From NCBI RefSeq assembly GCF_014639795.1, contig NZ_BMGC01000001.1, positions 201,382-265,381 of the forward strand: 64,000 nt of DNA, in the 5' to 3' direction. The stretch is from Gordonia jinhuaensis. Lineage in GTDB: Bacteria > Actinomycetota > Actinomycetes > Mycobacteriales > Mycobacteriaceae. The position numbers and the translations under genes are program-made. The notes beneath the pieces were generated by a model. It saw nothing but the letters and a program-made list of their open reading frames with translations, made no database searches and had not been told where the DNA came from. Shown here in pieces: positions 18,266 through 28,393 of this stretch. Position 1 is the first letter of the stretch. Each line of letters begins with the position of its first letter.

Positions 18266-19315
18266 TCACGGCACGCGGTGCAGCCACGCGTCGGTGTCGA
18301 ACTTGGTGCGGACGAGCTCCTGTGCCTCGGCATACTCCTCGTCGGTGACGCGCCCGACGCTTGCGCCGTGGAGCTTCTGGAACGTCTCCATGAACCGGTC
18401 GATCACCTCGGCGCGCGGGAGTCCGGTCTGGCGGCGCAGCGGGTCGACCCGCTTGGCGGCCGACGTGGTGCCCTTGTCGCTGAGCTTTTCCCGCCCGATC
18501 CGCAACACCTCGGTCATGGCCGCGCCATCGATGTCGTAGCTCAGAGTCGCGTGATGCAACACTCCCCCGCTGGCCAGACGCTTCTGCGCGGCACCGCCGA
18601 TCTTCCCCTGCGGACTCGCGATGTCGTTGAGAGGTTGGTAGGTGGCGGCCACCCCTAGTGACCGCAGCGCCTGCAGCGCCCAGTCGTCGAGGAATTCGTA
18701 GGAGTCGGCGAAGGTCATCCCCGCCACCAGTGACGCAGGGACGTAGAGCGAGTAGGTGACGATCTGCCCGGCGCCCATCATCATCGCGCCGCCGCCGGAG
18801 ATGCGCCGCACGACTTCGAAGCCGTGGCGCGCGGCCCCCTCGGGGTCGACCTCGTTGCGATAGGACTGGAACGAACCGATCACCACGGCGTTGGTGTCCC
18901 ACTCCCACATGCGCATGGTGGGGACACGACTCCCGTCAGCAACCCGGTTGGTGAGGACCTCGTCGAGTGCGAGATTCATCTGCGGCGACACCGCATGGTC
19001 GTGGATCACCTCCCAGGAGAAGTCCTCCCAGCCCGCCGCGGTCACCAGCGCGCGGCGGACCACGGTACCCACGGCCTCCGGGGTGAACCCGAGCATCTGC
19101 GTTCCCTCGGGCAGAGCCGACCGCACAGCCGCGGCGATCGCCTGCGAGTCCGCTTCGGTAGGCAATCCCTCGAGTGCGGCGTTGATCGCCGCGAGGGCAC
19201 TGTCGGGTTCGAGGAAGAAGTCGCCGGCCAGCGCGACATTCGCCAATCGTCCGTCCCGCACGTCGAAGTCGACCACCACGAGTTTGCCGCCGGGAACCTT
19301 GTACTCACCATGCAT
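18266..19315 (-). CDS. lplA: lipoate-protein ligase family protein with accessory domain at the N-terminus
   Basis: 349 residues from ATG 19315. A longer start at 19348 would lie inside the groEL1 terminator hairpin, so it is rejected. Residues about 1-90 (HGEYKVPGGKLVVVDFDV, then AGDFFLEPDSAL) look like the small accessory domain that sits at the C-terminus of E. coli LplA. The catalytic domain follows, with RRISGGGAMMMGAGQIVTYS and the lipoyl-AMP lysine in GKIGGAAQKR. It would attach lipoate to 2-oxoacid dehydrogenases and GcvH. The order of domains is reversed relative to E. coli. Confidence 0.85.
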   Translation of the reverse strand: MHGEYKVPGGKLVVVDFDVRDGRLANVALAGDFFLEPDSALAAINAALEGLPTEADSQAIAAAVRSALPEGTQMLGFTPEAVGTVVRRALVTAAGWEDFSWEVIHDHAVSPQMNLALDEVLTNRVADGSRVPTMRMWEWDTNAVVIGSFQSYRNEVDPEGAARHGFEVVRRISGGGAMMMGAGQIVTYSLYVPASLVAGMTFADSYEFLDDWALQALRSLGVAATYQPLNDIASPQGKIGGAAQKRLASGGVLHHATLSYDIDGAAMTEVLRIGREKLSDKGTTSAAKRVDPLRRQTGLPRAEVIDRFMETFQKLHGASVGRVTDEEYAEAQELVRTKFDTDAWLHRVP

Positions 19316-19330
19316 GCTGTGTGTAACAAC

Positions 19331-19361
19331 GAGCCCCGCACGGAACATCCGTGCGGGGCTC
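19331..19361 (-). terminator. groEL1 terminator hairpin
   Basis: Perfect 13-bp stem (GAGCCCCGCACGG at 19331-19343 with its complement at 19349-19361) around loop AACAT. It lies 57 bases downstream of the groEL1 stop and just upstream of lplA. Confidence 0.85.
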
Positions 19362-19377
19362 GCCTGTTTCGGGTGCG

Positions 19378-19417
19378 CGCTTCACGCGCGTATGCACCGC
19401 TTCATGCGCGTATGCAC
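19378..19417. repeat. 2 x 20-bp tandem duplication abutting the groEL1 stop
   Basis: 19378-19397 and 19398-19417 differ at one base. The second copy ends immediately before the groEL1 stop codon (19418-19420), so the duplication lies wholly in the 3' untranslated region. Confidence 0.88.
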
Positions 19418-21031
<1,614 letters not shown>

Positions 21032-21092
21032 GAAACGGCTCCTTGAAGGATTGCGGTGATCGGTCGATCACGGCTGGGGTCCCCGAGTGCAC

Positions 21093-21130
21093 AACAGCCC
21101 CGGAACCCCGCGAGGGGAACCGGGGTTGTT
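21093..21130 (-). terminator. imperfect hairpin between groES and groEL1
   Basis: An AACAGCCCCGG arm pairs with CCGGGGTTGTT (one mismatch), with an inner CCCC/GGGG stem. It lies in the 140-base gap of the groES-groEL1 transcript, where it could lower or stabilise the downstream message. Confidence 0.5.
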
Positions 21131-21172
21131 GAGGTGTCAGGGTACGGATTAGGTGATCCGAGACGATCCGAC

Positions 21173-21475
21173 TTACTTGGAGACGACCGCGAGGACGTCG
21201 CGGGCCGACAGGATCAGGTACTCCTCGCCGTTGTACTTGATCTCGGTGCCGCCGTACTTGCTGTAGATCACGGTGTCGCCCTCGTTGACGTCGACCGGAA
21301 TCCGCTTGTCGCCCTTGTCATCCCAGCGTCCTTCGCCCACGGCGATGACGGTGCCTTCCTGCGGCTTCTCCTTGGCCGTATCCGGGATCACGAGGCCGGA
21401 GGCGGTGGTCGTCTCGGCTTCGACAGCCTGGACGAGGATCTTGTCCTCAAGCGGCTTGATGTTCACGCTCGCCAC
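21173..21475 (-). CDS. groES: co-chaperonin GroES
   Basis: 100 residues, normal length. It starts [16 protein letters not shown], has the mobile loop [19 protein letters not shown], and ends in the roof and base strands ([20 protein letters not shown]). Start is GTG 21475 with GGAGGG 8-9 bases upstream. It caps GroEL rings during ATP-driven folding. First gene of the operon under the CIRCE element. Confidence 0.97.
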   Translation of the reverse strand: MASVNIKPLEDKILVQAVEAETTTASGLVIPDTAKEKPQEGTVIAVGEGRWDDKGDKRIPVDVNEGDTVIYSKYGGTEIKYNGEEYLILSARDVLAVVSK

Positions 21476-21578
21476 GATGATGAGCCCTCCACTTAATAGA
21501 GTCAGTAGTTGAACGTTCGTGGCATCGCGCGTGTGCTGATCCCGTCGTCGCGGGTGCCGGGACCGTGCTCGATGCCAC

Positions 21579-21605
21579 CTAGCACTCTATACATCCGAGT
21601 GCCAG
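21579..21605 (-). promoter_or_regulatory. CIRCE element (HrcA operator) with overlapping promoter
   Basis: CTAGCACTC (21579-21587), nine-base spacer, GAGTGCCAG (21597-21605): the classical TTAGCACTC-N9-GAGTGCTAA heat-shock operator with two edge changes. On the minus strand a TATAGA -10 candidate (21586-21591) lies inside it and a TTGAGT -35 candidate at 21607-21612. The 15-base spacing is short. Repression by HrcA follows from established knowledge. Confidence 0.9.
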
Positions 21606-21699
21606 CACTCAAGGGCTGGGCCTGCAAATTCCGGCCAACCGCCCATCACCGATCCCCCGGCCGCTCGGACGTGCCCCGTCACGCCTGGACCGCCTCTGA

Positions 21700-23349
21700 T
21701 CAGCACCCCTCGCACACCGCCTCGCGGGCGGCTGTCTCATCGTCGCGCGCAGGTGCCGACGGCGTCGACTGGGCGCCGACCAGTTGCAGCGCCGGGCGCC
21801 GACGTCGTTCGAGGAACAGGACCACCAGCGTCGCCGCGAATCCGACCCCGGCAGCCGCACAGATGACGGTGATCGCGGTGGCCGCTCCGGGAGCGAGCGC
21901 GCCCGGGGCCGCCGTGCCGTGTGCGCTGGAGAGAATGGCGGTGACCACTGCCAACATGATCGCGCCGCCCACCTGGATGCTGGTGTTGACCAAGCCCGAA
22001 GCGAGACCCTGCTCGTCGTCATGGACGCCGGCGGTGGCCTGAGAGTTGATCGCCGGGAAGCACAATGCGAATCCGATCCCCAGCGCCACGATTGTCGGCA
22101 GCAGGAATACCGCGTAGGGCATATGCGGACCGGCGCGCAGGAACCACAGATATCCGGCGAGGAAGGCGGCCAGACCGACTGCGATCAGCGGGGCGGTCGG
22201 CACGCGGTCGAGAACACGATCCATCTTCAGTGCACTGCCGACGACCAACAGTCCGGCGGGCAGGAAGCCGAGCGCCATCGCGATCGGCGACCAGCCGAGG
22301 GTGTCCTGTAGATACAGCGTCACCAGGAACTGGAACGAGACGTACGCGCCGAACATCACGAACGCTGCGATGTTGGCGTGCACGACAGCGCGTGAACGCA
22401 GGATCCCCAATCGCACCAGCGGATGGGCGTGACGGCGTTCGGTCACCACGAAGGAGATGGCGAGGATCACGGCGACGGCGAACGACGCGATCGTCGTCGG
22501 CGAGGTCCAGCCGACATGCGGCGCCTGCACCACCGCGAAGACGAGCAGCAACAGCGCGGCAGTGCTGGTCACGGCACCCAGCGCGTCGAAATGCGACCAC
22601 CGCATCGGCTCGACGGCGGTGACCGGGATGACCCGCAGCCCCGCGACCAGCAGGATCAGCGCCACCGGTCCGGGAAACAGCAATGTCGCCTTCCAGCTGA
22701 GTTCGGTGAGCAATCCGCCGAAGACCAGTCCGAGGGAGAAACCGCTGGCACCGCACACCGTGTAGATCGACAGCGCGCGGTTGCGAGCCGGCCCCTCGGC
22801 GAAGGTGGTGGTGATGATCGACAGCCCCGCGGGCACGGTGAAGGCTGCGGCCACACCCTTCACGAAGCGCAGTCCGATGATCAGCAGGTCGATGTTCACC
22901 ACGGCGGTGAGCACCGAGGCCACACCGAACACCGCGAGCGCGCCGAGAAACACCCGCCGACGCCCGAGCAGATCGCTCGCCCGTCCGCCGAGCAGCAACA
23001 ACCCGCCGTAACCGAGCACGTAGCCGCTCACGATCCACTGCAGTTCGGTCGAACTCATGTGCAGATCGGCGCCGATGGAGGGCAGTGCCACCCCGACCAT
23101 CGAGATGTCGAGCCCGTCGAGAAACAACGCCCCGGCGAGGACGACGAGCAGCAACCAGATCCGGCCCGCCCAGCCGCGCGCGCCCGTGACATGCAGCGCC
23201 GGGTCCGACTGGTCGGGCTGACCCGACTGGTCGGGCGGGACGGGTGACGTCGAGCGGTTGGATGTCGTCGGTGCCACAGACGGATGTCGAGTGGTGGGGG
23301 TCGGCGGGACAGGTTCTCGGCGGGTGGAGCGTCGCAATGATCGACTCAT
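21700..23349 (-). CDS. MFS drug exporter, EmrB/QacA (DHA2) family
   Basis: About 549 residues and roughly 14 membrane segments. Motifs are LDGLDISMVGVALPSIGADL in helix 1, QWIVSGYVLGYGGLLLLGGRASDLLGRRRVF split over helix 2 and the A-loop, and the antiporter-type helix 5 (CGASGFSLGLVFGG). ATG 23349 is preferred; a start at 23373 would place coding sequence over the operator-like palindromes. Divergent from a MarR regulator, the typical arrangement of a self-regulated efflux pump. Confidence 0.88.
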   Translation of the reverse strand: MSRSLRRSTRREPVPPTPTTRHPSVAPTTSNRSTSPVPPDQSGQPDQSDPALHVTGARGWAGRIWLLLVVLAGALFLDGLDISMVGVALPSIGADLHMSSTELQWIVSGYVLGYGGLLLLGGRASDLLGRRRVFLGALAVFGVASVLTAVVNIDLLIIGLRFVKGVAAAFTVPAGLSIITTTFAEGPARNRALSIYTVCGASGFSLGLVFGGLLTELSWKATLLFPGPVALILLVAGLRVIPVTAVEPMRWSHFDALGAVTSTAALLLLVFAVVQAPHVGWTSPTTIASFAVAVILAISFVVTERRHAHPLVRLGILRSRAVVHANIAAFVMFGAYVSFQFLVTLYLQDTLGWSPIAMALGFLPAGLLVVGSALKMDRVLDRVPTAPLIAVGLAAFLAGYLWFLRAGPHMPYAVFLLPTIVALGIGFALCFPAINSQATAGVHDDEQGLASGLVNTSIQVGGAIMLAVVTAILSSAHGTAAPGALAPGAATAITVICAAAGVGFAATLVVLFLERRRRPALQLVGAQSTPSAPARDDETAAREAVCEGC

Positions 23350-23361
23350 GAACCGAACTAT

Positions 23362-23417
23362 ATGCAGTTGCATTCAATGCGTCTACATATTTTTGTAATG
23401 CATAGTTTGCACGTGCA
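23362..23417. promoter_or_regulatory. cluster of ATGCA-type palindromes in the MFS/MarR divergent promoter
   Basis: The 85-base gap holds ATGCA-GT-TGCAT (23362-23373), an overlapping GCATT-C-AATGC (23370-23380), ATGCAT (23398-23403) and the perfect 10-mer TGCACGTGCA (23408-23417). The recurring half-site TGCA suggests MarR dimer sites controlling both genes. Confidence 0.6.
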
Positions 23418-23434
23418 TCTGCTAGAATGCGGCC

Positions 23435-24007
23435 ATGGCACACACAGGCTCACAACGAGGTGACGCCGCGATCGCCGAGGTTCTCGACTCCCGATCGCTC
23501 GACGCCAGATCTCCCGCCAGCGACACAGCGGACCCCGACTCCCAGGCCGGCGACACAGCGGCCGACGGGCATGTCACATCCGACCGTTCGGACCTCGCCT
23601 GTTCGGACCTATCCGATGCCCACCTCGCCACCCAGTGGCGAGAGCTGGGCGTGCGGTATCACCGTCTGCAGTGCGCGATCGACCGCGCACTGCAAGCCGA
23701 CGCCGACATCACCTCCAGTGAGTTCGAGGTGCTCGAACTGCTCGTGGGCGCCGACGCCGGAAAGATGCGGATGAGTGAGCTGTCCGGACAGGTCCACCTC
23801 AGTCAGAGCGCGCTGTCACGACTCGTCGCCGGCCTCGAGAAAGACGGGCTGGTCACGCGCACGATGTGCGCATCCGACCGCCGGTCGGTGTTCACCGAGC
23901 TGACCGAGACAGGCCGTCAGCGATACACACAGGCGCGTCCTGTCCAGCGCGCGATACTGCGCGCGGATCTGGCGACCTCACACCGCTTGTGCGGCGGCAA
24001 CGGATAG
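23435..24007 (+). CDS. MarR-family transcriptional regulator
   Basis: 190 residues. An acidic, Ser/Asp-rich N-terminal tail (about 60 residues, partly made of short repeats: GDTA and CSDLSD-like units) precedes the MarR fold. The winged helix reads MRMSELSGQVHLSQSALSRLVAGLEKDGLVTR, and the wing has CASDRRSVFTELTETGR. Cysteines in the wing and at CGGNG could sense oxidants, but this is speculative. It likely represses the divergent exporter and itself. The long tail is unusual for MarR. Confidence 0.88.
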   Translation: MAHTGSQRGDAAIAEVLDSRSLDARSPASDTADPDSQAGDTAADGHVTSDRSDLACSDLSDAHLATQWRELGVRYHRLQCAIDRALQADADITSSEFEVLELLVGADAGKMRMSELSGQVHLSQSALSRLVAGLEKDGLVTRTMCASDRRSVFTELTETGRQRYTQARPVQRAILRADLATSHRLCGGNG

Positions 24008-24162
24008 TCGCCTGTGCGGGGGCACCGGATGGTCGCCGCACCCCACGCTTGACTCCCCCTCGGCGTTGACATCCGCCGCGAGCGCTTGCTATATCTCATG
24101 GGCCAGCACTACCAGGCCCTCACTTCATCCGCGAAGTGTTGCACGCGAGCCAGCCATCACGA

Positions 24163-25461
24163 ATGGAGATGTCGGCTGACCGCCCCTGGTTCCTCCCCAG
24201 AATCAAGGGCGTATCACCATGCCAGACAACATCATTCGCACCGCGTCCATCCACCGGCCCAGCACTGATCGCCGCCCCCGCACTGATCGCCGCACTGGTG
24301 GCCGTTGCCGTCATCTCGGTGTCGTGTTCGATCGAGGGCAACGGCATGGCCGTGGTCGGCCTGGCGATCACCCGGGACTTCGGCGCGCCGAAGTACTACC
24401 CGTGGATCTCGACCACATTCCTGGTCGCGTCGATCGTCGGCGTGCTCGTCGCCGGACGTGTCCGCAGCGCAGCCGGCGAACGTCGCCTGCTCCGCGCAGG
24501 TCTGGCACTGGCCACACTCGGAGGACTGATCGCAGCGGCGGCCGGCAGCATCTCGATCTTTCTGTGCGGCAGGGTGATCGCGGGTGTCGGCATCGGGGCA
24601 CTGACCGCGGTCGTCTATCAGCTCGCCACCTCGCAGCGCGGATACGCCGCGCGCAGTGCGATTCTCGGCGTCATCACCGCATCACTGGCGATCGGGTCGG
24701 CGCTCGGCCCTCTGGTCGGCGGCGTGTGCGTCGGCGGGTCGTGGCGGATGTTCATCGCCGCGGTCACCGTCGTCGTTGTGACAGCGGGAATCGTACTGGC
24801 ACAGGCGACCCCGGCCTCCACCGACGTACCGCGTCGGCGGTCTGACCTCCCGACGAGGTGGATGGTCGCCGTCTCCATCGGCGCGGCGGCGGCCGCGGCC
24901 GCACATCTCATCGAGTCATTCACGCGGCCGGGTTTTGCCATCGCGATGGCGGTCGCCGCCGCAGCACTGATCGCCTCGATCATCACCGCACTCCCCCGCT
25001 GGTCGCGCACCGCCCGATGGGGACTCTGGGTGGGCGCATCGACGCCCGCACTCGTCGCAGTGGCCACATTCGCGCTCGGAGGTTTTCTGGGGCAACGACA
25101 TTCGTCGATGATCGTCGGTTGCGCGCTGGCCGCGGGTGTCACCGGCTGGCTCATCGGCAGCATGTGGCGGCCGGCGGTCTCGATGCGAGCGGTCACGGCC
25201 TGGTACGCGGTGGTCCTACCGCTGAACGCAGCATGTCTGACCGTCGCCACTCTCATCGGCGCCGAATTCCCCGCGGTCGCCGCCTATACGTTCATGAGTC
25301 TGGTCGCCGGCGTGGTGACGCCCTCGGCCCAGGCACATGCCACCGCGAGCGACACCGAATCCGCGCTGAGTACCTCCACGGTTCTCAACGCCACGATCGC
25401 CCTGTGCGGCGCGGCCGTGATGGGGATTGCGATGACCACGCCGATACTGGCCCTGCACTAG
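24163..25461 (+). CDS. MFS transporter
   Basis: About 432 residues, roughly 12-14 hydrophobic segments. Helix 2 to A-loop reads YYPWISTTFLVASIVGVLVAGRVR, and helix 4 has GRVIAGVGIGALTAVVYQLA. The start is uncertain: ATG 24163, ATG 24169 or GTG 24136, none with a good ribosome site. It follows the MarR gene on the same strand by about 155 bases. Residues PALIAA are duplicated at the first helix by an 18-bp tandem repeat (24262-24297). Substrate cannot be inferred. Confidence 0.8.
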   Translation: MEMSADRPWFLPRIKGVSPCQTTSFAPRPSTGPALIAAPALIAALVAVAVISVSCSIEGNGMAVVGLAITRDFGAPKYYPWISTTFLVASIVGVLVAGRVRSAAGERRLLRAGLALATLGGLIAAAAGSISIFLCGRVIAGVGIGALTAVVYQLATSQRGYAARSAILGVITASLAIGSALGPLVGGVCVGGSWRMFIAAVTVVVVTAGIVLAQATPASTDVPRRRSDLPTRWMVAVSIGAAAAAAAHLIESFTRPGFAIAMAVAAAALIASIITALPRWSRTARWGLWVGASTPALVAVATFALGGFLGQRHSSMIVGCALAAGVTGWLIGSMWRPAVSMRAVTAWYAVVLPLNAACLTVATLIGAEFPAVAAYTFMSLVAGVVTPSAQAHATASDTESALSTSTVLNATIALCGAAVMGIAMTTPILALH

Positions 25462-25506
25462 TCGCATCGGGTCCGCTCGAGTGTCGGGACGCCGATTTCC
25501 CCTGGC

Positions 25507-25594
25507 AATACTTCAACCCACGCAACAATTCAACCCACGGAATACTTCAACCCCACGTATTACTCCACCCCGACGGATCACTTCACCCCGACGG
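25507..25594. repeat. five tandem 17-18 bp repeats spanning the tsaD stop codon
   Basis: Units at 25507-25523, 25524-25540, 25541-25558, 25559-25576 and 25577-25594; the last holds the tsaD stop (25578-25580). On the minus strand each unit is a variant of CCGTCGGGGTGAAGTGAT, that is, the last codons of tsaD (VGVK and stop) reiterated downstream with increasing divergence. Confidence 0.9.
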
Positions 25595-26609
25595 TCACCG
25601 GCAATCCTGGGTCGGTCGACACCGTGAGGTCTGACGGCTGGGCGCCGCCGGCGATCAGGTGTGCACCGTAGGTCGCGATCATCACGCCGTTGTCGGTGCA
25701 CAGCCGAGGCTTGGGGACTCGGAGTGTGACGCCGGCGGCATCGCACCGCTCCTGGGCGAGCGACCGGATCCGCGAGTTCGCGGTGGCACCCCCACCGAGA
25801 ACCAGTGTGTCGACACCGGTTTCGTCGATCGCGCGCATCGCCTTGCGGGTCAGCACATCGGCGACCGCCTCCTGGAACGAGGCGGCCACATCGGCCACCG
25901 GCACCTGTCGTCCGGCGCGCTCACACGACTCGACGTAGCGCGCCACTGCGGTCTTGAGTCCGGAGAACGAGAAGTCGTACGGCGCATCGCGGGGGCCGGT
26001 CATCCCGCGGGGGAACTCGATCGCGTGCGGATCTCCGTCGCGCGCGAGTCGATCGATCACCGGGCCGCCGGGATACCCCAGGCCGAGCAGTCGGGCGACC
26101 TTGTCGAAGGCCTCCCCCGCCGCATCGTCGACGGTGGTGCCGAGTTCGCGGATCGGCTTCGACAGTTCGTCGACATGGAGCAGGTGGGTGTGGCCGCCGG
26201 ACACCAGCAGCGCCACACAGGGGGTCATCGGTCCGTGTTCGAGGGTGTCGACGGCGACATGACCACCGAGATGGTTCACCGCGTACAGCGGCACATCCCA
26301 CGCTGCCACATAGGCTTTCGCCGCGGCGACGCCTACCAGCAGGGCGCCGGCGAGGCCGGGGCCGATCGTCACGGCGATCGCATCGGGCCGATCGACACCG
26401 GCTGCCTCACGCGCGCGACGCATGGTCGGCACGATCGCCTCGAGGTGTGCACGTGAGGCCACTTCGGGGACCACTCCCCCGTACCTCGCCTGCTCATCGA
26501 CGCTCGAGGCCACCTCGTCGGCAAGCAGCGTGGTGGTCCCGTCGTCATTCCACTCGACGATCCCCACACCGGTCTCGTCGCACGAGCTCTCGATACCCAT
26601 CACCTTCAC
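25578..26609 (-). CDS. tsaD: tRNA N6-threonylcarbamoyladenosine transferase subunit TsaD
   Basis: 343 residues, Kae1/Qri7/YgjD family. [10 protein letters not shown] at the N-terminus; iron ligands His113 and His117 in [15 protein letters not shown]; and [12 protein letters not shown] near the C-terminus. It transfers threonylcarbamoyl to A37 of ANN-decoding tRNAs with TsaB and TsaE, both encoded just upstream. GTG 26609 overlaps the rimI stop as GTGA; ATG 26600 is an alternative. Its 3' end is embedded in a five-copy tandem repeat. Confidence 0.97.
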   Translation of the reverse strand: MKVMGIESSCDETGVGIVEWNDDGTTTLLADEVASSVDEQARYGGVVPEVASRAHLEAIVPTMRRAREAAGVDRPDAIAVTIGPGLAGALLVGVAAAKAYVAAWDVPLYAVNHLGGHVAVDTLEHGPMTPCVALLVSGGHTHLLHVDELSKPIRELGTTVDDAAGEAFDKVARLLGLGYPGGPVIDRLARDGDPHAIEFPRGMTGPRDAPYDFSFSGLKTAVARYVESCERAGRQVPVADVAASFQEAVADVLTRKAMRAIDETGVDTLVLGGGATANSRIRSLAQERCDAAGVTLRVPKPRLCTDNGVMIATYGAHLIAGGAQPSDLTVSTDPGLPVTVGVK

Positions 26610-27094
26610 AGCGAAGCCACCTTCACGTCCGAGCTGCCGGCACCGACGGCCCGACGCCGCATGGTGTACGCGTCGGCACCGCTGGGCTGGTAGTAGTTCC
26701 GTCGAATACCGAGAACGTCGAAACCGTTGCGCCGGTACAGGTCCAGCGCCACCTCGTTATCGGTCCGCACCTCCAGGAAGACCTCGGCGTGCGCGGCGTC
26801 GGCCACCGCCAACAGCTCCGACAGCAGTGCGCGACCGTATCCGTGACCCTGATGGGCGGGGTCCACACCGATCGTGTGGATCTCACATTCGAGTGACCCC
26901 GGCCGACCGAGCAGGGAGATCCCCGCATAGCCCACGAGTTCACCCTGTGGCGTCCTTGCAGCGAAATATCTGTTGTGCGGCGCGGCGATCTCGGACGCGA
27001 AAGCCTCTGCGGGCCAGGGTGAGTCGCCTGGAAAGAGCATGCGCTCCAGCTCTGCGCAGCGCATCACGTCGGCATCGGTGAGCGCGTCGATCAC
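26606..27094 (-). CDS. rimI: ribosomal-protein-alanine N-acetyltransferase RimI-like (GNAT)
   Basis: 162 residues, a single GNAT domain. The acetyl-CoA loop reads [15 protein letters not shown], followed by [32 protein letters not shown], the RimI hallmark. In this operon it sits between tsaB and tsaD, as in mycobacteria. GTG 27094 overlaps the tsaB stop as GTGA. The substrate may be S18 or other protein N-termini. Confidence 0.93.
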   Translation of the reverse strand: MIDALTDADVMRCAELERMLFPGDSPWPAEAFASEIAAPHNRYFAARTPQGELVGYAGISLLGRPGSLECEIHTIGVDPAHQGHGYGRALLSELLAVADAAHAEVFLEVRTDNEVALDLYRRNGFDVLGIRRNYYQPSGADAYTMRRRAVGAGSSDVKVASL

Positions 27095-27774
27095 CTCCTG
27101 CCACCCGCCTGTTCACGCTCGGCGAGAGTCAACGCATCGGGCCGACGCAGATACCACGGCGTCAGCGGTCCGGTCGCGGTGTCGGTGAACGCTGCCGCGC
27201 CCGAACTCGCGACGAGTCCGACGACGGTGGGCACCGAGGGCGTCTCTGCGTAGGGACCGAACTGCTCGGCCTGCTCACGCCAGCCCGCGACGTGGTCGAT
27301 CTGCTGCCCGGCGAGCTCCTCGGCGACGGCAGCAGGCGCCTGCACCGACGGGCCGTGGGTGCGGACGTGATCGACATAGCGCGCGTAGTAGATCTCGCGG
27401 CGGCGCGCATCGGTGACCACCAGGAGCGATCCCGCCGGCCCGGTAGCGGCGATCGCGTCGAGGGAACAGACACCATGGGCAGGGATACCCAGCCCGTCGG
27501 CGAACGCCTCACCGGTCGCCATCCCCACGCGCAGTCCGGTGAACGGACCCGGACCGCAACCGACGATCACCGCGTCGAGGTCGCTCTTGTCCACGCCGGA
27601 GTTCGCGAGTGCCTCCACGATCATCGGGGTCACGATCTCGGCGTGTCCGCGAGCACGCTCCACACTCAGTTCGCACCGCACGTCCACATCGGCGATCGAC
27701 TCGGGGGGACGGGACACCTCACCGATACCCACGACGACCGTGGGGGTGGACGTGTCCACAGTCAGCAACAACAC
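27091..27774 (-). CDS. tsaB: t6A complex subunit TsaB
   Basis: 227 residues from GTG 27774, chosen because the protein then begins directly with LLLTVDTSTPTVVVGI, the ASKHA start of the family. VGCGPGPFTGLRVGMATGEAFADGLGIP is the conserved core (about 70-97). TsaB lacks the metal site and scaffolds TsaD. The frame remains open to 27966 but has no ribosome site there. GTGA overlap with rimI; 80-base gap to tsaE. Confidence 0.94.
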   Translation of the reverse strand: MLLLTVDTSTPTVVVGIGEVSRPPESIADVDVRCELSVERARGHAEIVTPMIVEALANSGVDKSDLDAVIVGCGPGPFTGLRVGMATGEAFADGLGIPAHGVCSLDAIAATGPAGSLLVVTDARRREIYYARYVDHVRTHGPSVQAPAAVAEELAGQQIDHVAGWREQAEQFGPYAETPSVPTVVGLVASSGAAAFTDTATGPLTPWYLRRPDALTLAEREQAGGRR

Positions 27775-27854
27775 GATGTTCCAGACTACCCGTGAGCAGG
27801 GTTGCAGTGCGTTCGGGCGGCCGGGCACACGGACCGGTGCGCCGCGAGCCACGC

Positions 27855-28307
27855 TCAGCCGTCGATCCACTCCCAGTGTGCGGTGCGCACATCCGATTCC
27901 GGTTCGCGCCGCAGCGACACCAGGAGATGGCGTTCGGCGAGACGTTCGGCCAGACCGGTCCCCCACTCCACGACCACCACCGCGTCCTGCAGATCGGTGT
28001 CGAGGTCGAGCGCATCGAGATCGTCGAGGCCGGTCAGCCGGTAGGCATCCACATGGACCAGTCCCACGCCGCCGTTCCGGCTCGCGCGGTGTTCGCGGGC
28101 GATGATGAAGGTGGGCGAGGAAACGCGTCCAACGACGCCGAGTCCGGCCGCGATTCCCCTGGTCAGTGCGGTCTTTCCGGCACCGAGCGGCCCGTCGAGG
28201 ATCACCAGGTCACCGGGGTGCAACTCCGCGGCCAACTCCGCACCCAGCGCCTCGGTGTCGGCCACCTCCGGCAGCGTGCGCGTCTGCGCCGCACGATGGT
28301 CGCTCAC
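27855..28307 (-). CDS. tsaE: t6A complex ATPase TsaE
   Basis: 150 residues. The P-loop is GPLGAGKTALTRGIAAGLG (about 39-57), followed by VSSPTFIIAREH, HVDAYRL and VEWGTGLAE, all typical of TsaE. It supplies ATP hydrolysis to the TsaB-TsaD cycle. Start GTG 28307. A perfect 15-bp tandem duplication lies immediately upstream (28310-28339), around the ribosome-binding region. Confidence 0.96.
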   Translation of the reverse strand: MSDHRAAQTRTLPEVADTEALGAELAAELHPGDLVILDGPLGAGKTALTRGIAAGLGVVGRVSSPTFIIAREHRASRNGGVGLVHVDAYRLTGLDDLDALDLDTDLQDAVVVVEWGTGLAERLAERHLLVSLRREPESDVRTAHWEWIDG

Positions 28308-28309
28308 TG

Positions 28310-28393
28310 CTCGTCACTTCTCGACTCGTCACTTCTCGACGCTGTCCGGCGCGGATCCTGACGGTCCCTGTTCACCGGCGATCCCTGTTCACC
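28310..28393. repeat. two short tandem duplications in the tsaE / hydrolase-like gap
   Basis: CTCGTCACTTCTCGA is perfectly duplicated at 28310-28324 and 28325-28339. TCCCTGTTCACC recurs at 28365-28376 and 28382-28393 with a 17-base period, spanning the stop codon (28372-28374) of the upstream hydrolase-like gene. Confidence 0.88.

Noticed and set aside
19316-19348. Longer start for the lipoate ligase
   Set aside because: The ATG at 19348 lies in the loop side of the groEL1 terminator hairpin and lacks a ribosome site.
25507-25594. CRISPR-like array
   Set aside because: Units are contiguous with no spacers and derive from the tsaD end.
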